Assembly: GCA_022563275.1 (NCBI GenBank) | Contig: JADFNR010000119.1 | Location: 1 to 10,465, forward strand | Length of the DNA stretch: 10,465 nucleotides | Source: Chloroflexota bacterium | Lineage (GTDB): Bacteria; Chloroflexota; Dehalococcoidia; UBA3495 | Reading direction: 5' to 3' | Shown here: piece after piece, positions 6,920 through 10,465 of the stretch | How positions within the stretch are numbered: the first letter of the stretch is position 1 | Layout of the letters: each line of letters opens with the position of its first letter | Program-made: the position numbers and the translations under genes | The notes under the pieces: model-generated | What the model was told of the DNA's origin: nothing | The model's input: the letters and a program-made list of their open reading frames with translations, nothing else | Databases searched by the model: none

Positions 6920-6944
6920 GAAATATCTGAGGCCGTGGGCCGGA

Positions 6945-6963
6945 GGCGGGCTGGTCGCCCGCC
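6945..6963 (+). other. GC-rich hairpin in the regulator leader
   Basis: A perfect 7-bp stem, GGCGGGC / GCCCGCC, with loop TGGTC lies 33 bases before the first regulator start and just upstream of its ribosome binding site. There is no T-run, so it is not a terminator. It could tune translation or mRNA stability. Confidence 0.45.
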
Positions 6964-6981
6964 GGGTCTCTGTTCACGCAT

Positions 6982-6990
6982 GGGGGAAGG
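6982..6990 (+). promoter_or_regulatory. Ribosome binding site that fixes a TTG start
   Basis: GGGGGAAGG stands 6 bases before TTG at 6997. The nearby ATG at 6980 is in another frame and its reading ends at 7048 with no conserved residues. The TTG opens directly into the receiver domain (GKILVADDE), so it is the preferred start. Confidence 0.65.
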
Positions 6991-6996
6991 CGAAAA

Positions 6997-7401
6997 TTGG
7001 GTAAGATTCTGGTTGCCGACGATGAGCCGGGTGTGCGGTCATTGTTGACCGACCTGCTGGAGGAAGCCGGCCACGAGGCGATCGAGGCGGAGAACGGCCA
7101 AGTGGCGGTCCAGCAGGTCCCGCGGGAAGTCCCAGACTTGGTCCTCCTTGACGTCATCATGCCCTTGATGAGCGGAATCCAGGTCCTGCACCGGCTGCGC
7201 GAGGACCCAGCCACCGAGAGACTGCCCGTCATCATGCTCACCGCGTTCTTCCCATCGGACGAGTTGAGCGGCGTCTTAGATGCACCCCATACATATCTTG
7301 TAACTAAGCCTTGGCGCCGTGGCATGTTGAAATCCGCCGTGGACTCAGCTCTGGCTCAAGCAATGGACCCGGTCCTGCCTCAAACAAATGAGGGCAGCTA
7401 G
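6997..7401 (+). CDS. Single-domain response regulator (CheY-like receiver)
   Basis: The 134-aa product is a lone receiver domain. The acidic pocket is Asp8/Asp9 (VADDEPG), the phosphoacceptor is Asp52 (LLDVIMP), and the switch residues are Thr82 (MLTA) and Lys104 (VTKPW). No output domain follows; about 25 residues after the Lys form the last helix and a short tail. Such proteins pass phosphate to a partner or control a kinase or motor by binding. The start is TTG. The gene lies 55 bases before a DNA-binding response regulator on the same strand, which suggests they work together. No histidine kinase is in the window, so the phosphate donor must be elsewhere. Confidence 0.9.
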   Translation: MGKILVADDEPGVRSLLTDLLEEAGHEAIEAENGQVAVQQVPREVPDLVLLDVIMPLMSGIQVLHRLREDPATERLPVIMLTAFFPSDELSGVLDAPHTYLVTKPWRRGMLKSAVDSALAQAMDPVLPQTNEGS

Positions 7402-7456
7402 CAACAAAAAGCTGTTCCGCGTTGGAAACACTGACCCTTATTCGGAAGTGATAGAT

Positions 7457-8152
7457 ATGGAGCAATTAAAAATCCTGATCGCCGACGACTCTGAATTCAT
7501 GCGGGTCGCCTACAAGCGGATCATTGAATCCCAGTCCACCATGCGGGTCGTGGCGATGGCGTCAAACGGTGAAGAAGCGGTCCACCAGGCGGCCGAAACG
7601 GCGCCGGACGTAGCTATCTTGGACGTACGGATGCCCAAGGTAGACGGCATCCAGGTGGCCCACGAGATTCGAAAGCAGCGTCCCGGCATGGCCATCGTGG
7701 TTATATCGGCCTATGACGACCTTGGCTTCGTCGCCGACCTGATGCGAAACGGCGTGGGAGGAAAGGCCTATCTGCTCAAGCATTCCATTTCCGACATCGC
7801 GGAACTGATGCGCATCGTCGAAGCCGTATGCCAAGGCCACACCGTGTTGGACTCCGGGATCATCCAACGAATGGCCCGGCTTTTCTGCAAACACTCCGCC
7901 GCGCTCAGCACGGATTTAAGTGGGGGCGAACAAGACCTGTTAAGTCTCATGGCCGAAGGCCACGACGACAACCGAATCTGCGGGATACTGCACCTCGACC
8001 AGAACGAGGTGGAGGGCCGTTCGGCATCGCTCTACAGGAAACTAGGCATTGACGACGGGACGGCCCCGGAGCGTCGCATCCTGGCGGTCAAAGCCTTTGT
8101 GGACCAGATACACAAAGTGCCTTTATCCATGGCATTCGACGCCGTGAGCTAG
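7457..8152 (+). CDS. NarL/FixJ-type response regulator with divergent LuxR-like HTH
   Basis: The product is 231 aa from the ATG at 7457, which has GGAAG 8 bases upstream; an in-frame ATG at 7388 inside the previous gene has no such site. The receiver has Asp10/Asp11 (IADDSEF), phosphoacceptor Asp56 (ILDVRMP), Ser84 and Lys108 (YLLKHS). A linker leads to a C-terminal HTH: LSGGEQDLLSLMAEG at 154-168 and LYRKLGI at 192-198 match LuxR-family landmarks (LTxRExEVLxLxAxG, xxRKLGV). The recognition helix reads DQNEVEGRSAS, acidic where LuxR proteins usually have V-K-x-H, so its DNA target may differ or binding may be weak. A transcription factor controlled by phosphorylation is most likely. Nearby inverted and direct repeats (8218-8449) are possible targets. 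Confidence 0.88.
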   Translation: MEQLKILIADDSEFMRVAYKRIIESQSTMRVVAMASNGEEAVHQAAETAPDVAILDVRMPKVDGIQVAHEIRKQRPGMAIVVISAYDDLGFVADLMRNGVGGKAYLLKHSISDIAELMRIVEAVCQGHTVLDSGIIQRMARLFCKHSAALSTDLSGGEQDLLSLMAEGHDDNRICGILHLDQNEVEGRSASLYRKLGIDDGTAPERRILAVKAFVDQIHKVPLSMAFDAVS

Positions 8153-8217
8153 ACCATCCGGAATAAGGGCCGGTCACACACATGCAACATAACGATTCAA
8201 AAAGGGCATGGCGAATC

Positions 8218-8243
8218 ATCACACCAGCCACGCCGGGTGTGAT
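8218..8243. repeat. Perfect 8-bp inverted repeat, 10-base spacer
   Basis: ATCACACC (8218-8225) and GGTGTGAT (8236-8243) lie 65 bases after the second regulator's stop. No T-run follows. It could be a weak hairpin at the transcript end or an operator with half-sites 18 bases apart. Confidence 0.5.
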
Positions 8244-8359
8244 TGAAGACCCGCGGCGAATCAACCCGGTAACTCGCCGGCCGCGATTGCCTGGCGGGCC
8301 GCCTAAAGCCTTCCGCCGGCCAAAGTGGGGCTGACCGCAAAGGCCGCTGGACTAGGGCT

Positions 8360-8449
8360 GTTGACCACCCGCCAGCCCACTGCCCGCGTCTCCAGGCGAC
8401 AGCCAACGCCTCGGCCCTGCTGCCCGGTTGACCACCCATTAGCCCGCTG
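8360..8449 (+). repeat. Pair of 23-bp direct repeats upstream of the ferredoxin gene
   Basis: Copies at 8360-8382 and 8427-8449 match at 19 of 23 positions; both begin GTTGACCACCC. The second supplies the -35 box of the ferredoxin promoter. The first has a -35-like TTGACC without a -10 box. The copies start 67 bases apart, about six helical turns, so a regulator could bind both on nearly the same face. Otherwise this 428-base gap (8153-8580) shows no credible gene. Confidence 0.55.
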
Positions 8450-8456
8450 ATAGAAT
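8428..8456 (+). promoter_or_regulatory. Sigma70-type promoter of the ferredoxin gene
   Basis: TTGACC (8428-8433), a 17-base spacer and TAGAAT (8451-8456) each miss the consensus by one base. The following GCGCCCATCC nearly repeats the sequence after the TATAAT at 2128. The leader to the ATG at 8581 is about 118 bases. Confidence 0.75.
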
Positions 8457-8580
8457 GCGCCCATCCTGGCAATCAGGTTGGATTCCAGGCACAGCCGCCA
8501 AGACATTGTCTTAGTGAACAAGCTCTGGTTCCAGACTGGCGTTGCCAACCTCAAAGCTCTATCTGCGGGGTCTAAACACC

Positions 8581-8805
8581 ATGGCAAGAAAGATTTCGGT
8601 TTCCGTTGATCACGACATCTGCGTGGGCAATGCTATGTGCATCACCATCGCCACCAAGGCCTTCGAGTTGAACGATGAGCGGCAGGCGGTGTCCGCCGAC
8701 CCCGACGGCGACACCGAGGAACTGATCTTGGAGGCCGCCGAGAACTGTCCGGTGGCCGCCATCACTGTTGTGGACGCCGACACCGGCGAGCAGCTATTCC
8801 CTTAG
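8581..8805 (+). CDS. Small [3Fe-4S]-type ferredoxin
   Basis: The 74-aa product starts at ATG 8581 with GCGGGG 10 bases upstream. Cysteines are Cys14 and Cys20 (DICVGNAMC) and Cys56 (ENCPVAAI). The pattern C-x5-C ... C-P has Asn at position 17, where a [4Fe-4S] protein would have a cysteine. This is the arrangement of three-cysteine bacterial ferredoxins that carry electrons to cytochromes P450 and other oxygenases. The protein is acidic and soluble, as expected for an electron carrier. It has its own promoter and a strong terminator, so it is probably made alone. No P450 or ferredoxin reductase is in the window, so its partners are elsewhere or are among the oxygenases here. The ferredoxin call is firm; the cluster type is read from the cysteine count. 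Confidence 0.9.
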   Translation: MARKISVSVDHDICVGNAMCITIATKAFELNDERQAVSADPDGDTEELILEAAENCPVAAITVVDADTGEQLFP

Positions 8806-8858
8806 TATTAACGGCGATCTGACCGCGCGGCGATCGGGTCCCGCCATCGGCTTGTGAT

Positions 8859-8897
8859 AGCCCTCCTTTGCGGCGGCGCAGGGGAGGGCTTTTTATT
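8859..8897 (+). terminator. Intrinsic terminator after the ferredoxin gene
   Basis: AGCCCTCC (8859-8866) and GGAGGGCT (8883-8890) form an 8-bp stem closing a GC-rich loop, followed by TTTTTATTT. It ends the ferredoxin transcript 54 bases past its stop. The LLM gene downstream therefore needs its own promoter, which I could not identify in the 60-70 remaining bases. Confidence 0.9.
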
Positions 8898-8960
8898 TGG
8901 CCCCAAATGTCCGGCCGGCAAGCGATCAAATCCACCCGGCATCCGCCCCTAAGGAGAAAC

Positions 8961-9836
8961 ATGGACATCGGCATCGCTTTATTGATGACCCAGCATGATT
9001 TCAACACCATCGACCTGGCCCGCCAGGTCGAGGACCTGGGCTTCGAGTCCCTTTGGGCGCCGGAGCACGGGATAGTCCCCATCGACTTCAAGGTCGACCC
9101 GCCCACCGGCCGGCAGGGCGGTGTGCCCAAGTTCTACACCGAGGGCGGCATCAATCAGATCATCGACCCACTCATATTCTTGGCCGGGGCCGCCACCGTC
9201 ACCAAGAAGATCAAGTTGGGCACCGGCATCTGTCTGGTGCCGGAGCGCAACCCCATACGCCTGGCCAAAGAGGTGGCCACTTTGGACCAGATATCGGGAG
9301 GGCGGTTCCTCTTCGGCGTGGGCGCGGGTTGGCTAAAGGGGGAGTCGGAGATTCTGGGCGTGGACTTCCCTCACCGCTGGAAGCAGACCAGGGAATACAT
9401 CAAGGTGATGAAAGAGCTGTGGACCACCGAGATCACCGAGTACCACGGTGAATACATCGACTTCCCGCCGTTGGTGTGTGCTCCCAAGCCGGTGCAGAAG
9501 CCCCACCCGCCCATCTTCGTGGGTGGCGAACTGGAGAGCGCCGCCCGCCGCATCGCCGACTACGGCGACGGCTGGCTGCCCAGGGCCCGCAACACCTCTC
9601 AGTACCAAGACCCGGACAAGCTGTCCGGCGCCCGCAGGCACATCGAGGAGCTGATGACTCAGCGGGGCCGGGACGCCTCGGTGTTGAACATCACCATGTG
9701 GGACGCACCCCCCGACCGGGAGATGAACCGGCGGTTCTTCGACGCCGGCGCCGACCGGGTGGTCCACATGCTGAACACCACCGACGAGAAGTCGGCCCAC
9801 GAAGCCATCCAACGAGTGGCCGAGGCGGTGTTGTAG
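8961..9836 (+). CDS. LLM-class oxidoreductase, probably F420-dependent
   Basis: The 291-aa product starts at ATG 8961 behind AAGGAG (8951-8956); a longer frame begins inside the preceding terminator and is not credible. It is a luciferase-like TIM-barrel enzyme. APEHG (33-37), LGTGICLVPERNPIRLAKE (86-104), LDQISGGRFLFGVGAGW (108-124), FPHRWKQTREYIKVMKELW (136-154) and KPVQKPHPPIFVGG (176-189) are typical of the subfamily often annotated as probable F420-dependent oxidoreductase (Rv2161c-like). Such enzymes transfer hydride or oxygen to organic substrates. They mostly use coenzyme F420, though FMN use cannot be excluded from sequence. It differs from the longer LLM enzyme at 2219-3385 in length and signature, so the two are unlikely to be redundant. 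Its end faces that of the ThDP enzyme gene, 27 bases away. Confidence 0.9.
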   Translation: MDIGIALLMTQHDFNTIDLARQVEDLGFESLWAPEHGIVPIDFKVDPPTGRQGGVPKFYTEGGINQIIDPLIFLAGAATVTKKIKLGTGICLVPERNPIRLAKEVATLDQISGGRFLFGVGAGWLKGESEILGVDFPHRWKQTREYIKVMKELWTTEITEYHGEYIDFPPLVCAPKPVQKPHPPIFVGGELESAARRIADYGDGWLPRARNTSQYQDPDKLSGARRHIEELMTQRGRDASVLNITMWDAPPDREMNRRFFDAGADRVVHMLNTTDEKSAHEAIQRVAEAVL

Positions 9837-9863
9837 CCGCAGCCAAAACGCGCCTGTGCAACC

Positions 9864-10436
9864 CTAACGGCCGGCCAAACCCTGTAGATGACGGGCGAAT
9901 TGAAAGCGGTTCTCCAGCAGGCTGATGTCCATGGCGAAGGACGACGGACCCACCGCCTCGACCTTGGAAACAATCACCGACAGGCCCTCCCGCTCCGAAG
10001 CCTCAGCGAACGCCTGCTCGGCGGCCTCGATGGTATCAGCCACGGCCACGTGTTCCGCTCCGGCCTTCTCGGCGATGCCGGCTAGGTCGGTGCCCGTGCC
10101 GGTGGCCGTGGGAAACCCGCCAACGGACAGCAGGCTCTCATTGTCGAAGATCCAGTGGGTCAGGTTGGGCGGCCGGTAACGGGCGAGGGTGCTTAGCGAA
10201 CCCAGGTTCATCAACACCGAACCGTCACCGTCCAACACCGTGACCTTCTCTTTGGGCAGGGACACAGCCAGACCCAGGCCCAGGGACGACGCCAGGCCCA
10301 TGCCGTGCTCCAGGTAGAAGAAGTTGGGCTGATGGCCGAGGTTGTACAGTTCCACCGCCACCGCGCCCATGATGGTCACCACCACCTGTTCTTTCAGCCG
10401 GGGATAGACCGCCTTCAACACATCTTGCCGCAGCAT
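9864..10436 (-). CDS. ThDP-dependent decarboxylase beta subunit, sulfopyruvate decarboxylase-like
   Basis: The product is 190 aa from ATG 10436, with GGAGG 4 bases upstream; GTG at 10448 in the same frame is less likely. It is the pyrophosphate-binding half of a split ThDP enzyme. LEHGMGLASSLGLGLAVSLP lies at 42-61. The ThDP/Mg2+ motif begins with LDGDGSVLMN (68-77) and closes near Asn99 (WIFDNE). Length and layout fit the beta subunit of sulfopyruvate or phosphonopyruvate decarboxylase, which converts a 2-oxoacid to an aldehyde and CO2 together with a separate alpha subunit. The upstream frame ends on the first base of this start, TGATG, as expected for a coupled alpha-beta pair. The Leu-Thr-Arg-rich C-terminus upstream agrees with this. 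The true substrate is unknown; several related decarboxylases share this layout. Confidence 0.82.
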   Translation of the reverse strand: MLRQDVLKAVYPRLKEQVVVTIMGAVAVELYNLGHQPNFFYLEHGMGLASSLGLGLAVSLPKEKVTVLDGDGSVLMNLGSLSTLARYRPPNLTHWIFDNESLLSVGGFPTATGTGTDLAGIAEKAGAEHVAVADTIEAAEQAFAEASEREGLSVIVSKVEAVGPSSFAMDISLLENRFQFARHLQGLAGR

Positions 10437-10465
10437 CACTCCTCCCACATAAGGTCCCGGGTGAG
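10436..10465 (-). CDS. C-terminal nine codons of the upstream gene, probably the ThDP enzyme alpha subunit
   Basis: On the minus strand the frame entering from the right edge reads LTRDLMWEE and stops at TGA (10438-10436), overlapping the ATG of the beta subunit by one base. This stop/start overlap and the GGAGG lying inside the last codons are typical of a coupled subunit pair. The alpha identity is inferred from context only. Confidence 0.55.
   Translation of the reverse strand, partial: LTRDLMWEE

Noticed and set aside
6824..7048. Plus-strand frame of 74 codons before the first regulator
   Set aside because: It overlaps the receiver start out of frame and its last third is a frame-shifted reading of the receiver; no conserved residues.
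8360..8449. CRISPR-like repeat
   Set aside because: Only two imperfect copies with no third unit and no cas genes.
8197..8587. Overlapping minus-strand frames in the gap before the ferredoxin gene
   Set aside because: Trp/Arg/Gly-rich, no motifs or start signals, and they cover the direct repeats and a strong plus-strand promoter.
8868..8960. N-terminal extension of the second LLM enzyme
   Set aside because: It would begin inside the ferredoxin terminator; ATG 8961 has AAGGAG and starts the barrel directly.
9333..9812. Minus-strand open frame of 159 codons
   Set aside because: It lies wholly antisense to the second LLM enzyme and shows no motif or start signal.

Overview
The window is GC-rich bacterial chromosomal DNA, densely packed with catabolic oxidoreductase genes. 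Its mix of genes points to a Chloroflexota bacterium of the SAR202/Dehalococcoidia type: two flavin monooxygenases of the luciferase-like (LLM) superfamily, a LigB-type dioxygenase, a dienelactone-hydrolase-like enzyme, a quinone oxidoreductase, a DAO-family flavoprotein and a split ThDP decarboxylase. This placement is an inference from gene content and recalled sequence character, not from a search. I see no IS element, CRISPR array, tRNA or rRNA gene, or phage gene.

Layout. At 1-818 (minus) lies a LigB-like extradiol dioxygenase cut by the left edge. A hairpin terminator at 1097-1130 separates it from a dienelactone hydrolase family gene (1160-1942, minus). That gene is divergent from a plus-strand run of an LLM monooxygenase (2219-3385), a zeta-crystallin-type quinone oxidoreductase (3436-4416) and a DAO-family FAD oxidoreductase (4420-5553). 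This run probably starts at a good sigma70-type promoter (2104-2133). Just after it is a decayed copy of the 3' end of a quinone oxidoreductase gene. A five-helix membrane protein with a cupredoxin-like tail lacking most copper ligands is convergent with it (5733-6518, minus).

The middle carries a regulatory pair: a single-domain response regulator (TTG start, 6997-7401) and a NarL/LuxR-type response regulator (7457-8152), with no histidine kinase in the window. A 428-base gap with an inverted repeat, a direct repeat and a strong promoter leads to a small three-cysteine ferredoxin (8581-8805) closed by a strong terminator. Then come a second LLM enzyme, of the F420-dependent type (8961-9836), and, convergent to it, the beta subunit of a sulfopyruvate-decarboxylase-like ThDP enzyme (9864-10436). 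The last nine codons of its upstream partner reach the right edge.

Taken together, the genes suggest oxidation of cyclic or recalcitrant organic compounds: oxygenation by flavin enzymes, ring opening by the dioxygenase, lactone hydrolysis, side-chain oxidation, and decarboxylation of a 2-oxoacid. No substrate can be fixed from sequence alone. I did not find a clearly new biological system. The most unusual items are the duplicated gene scar, the ligand-poor cupredoxin and dioxygenase, and the matching start-site sequence at two promoters.
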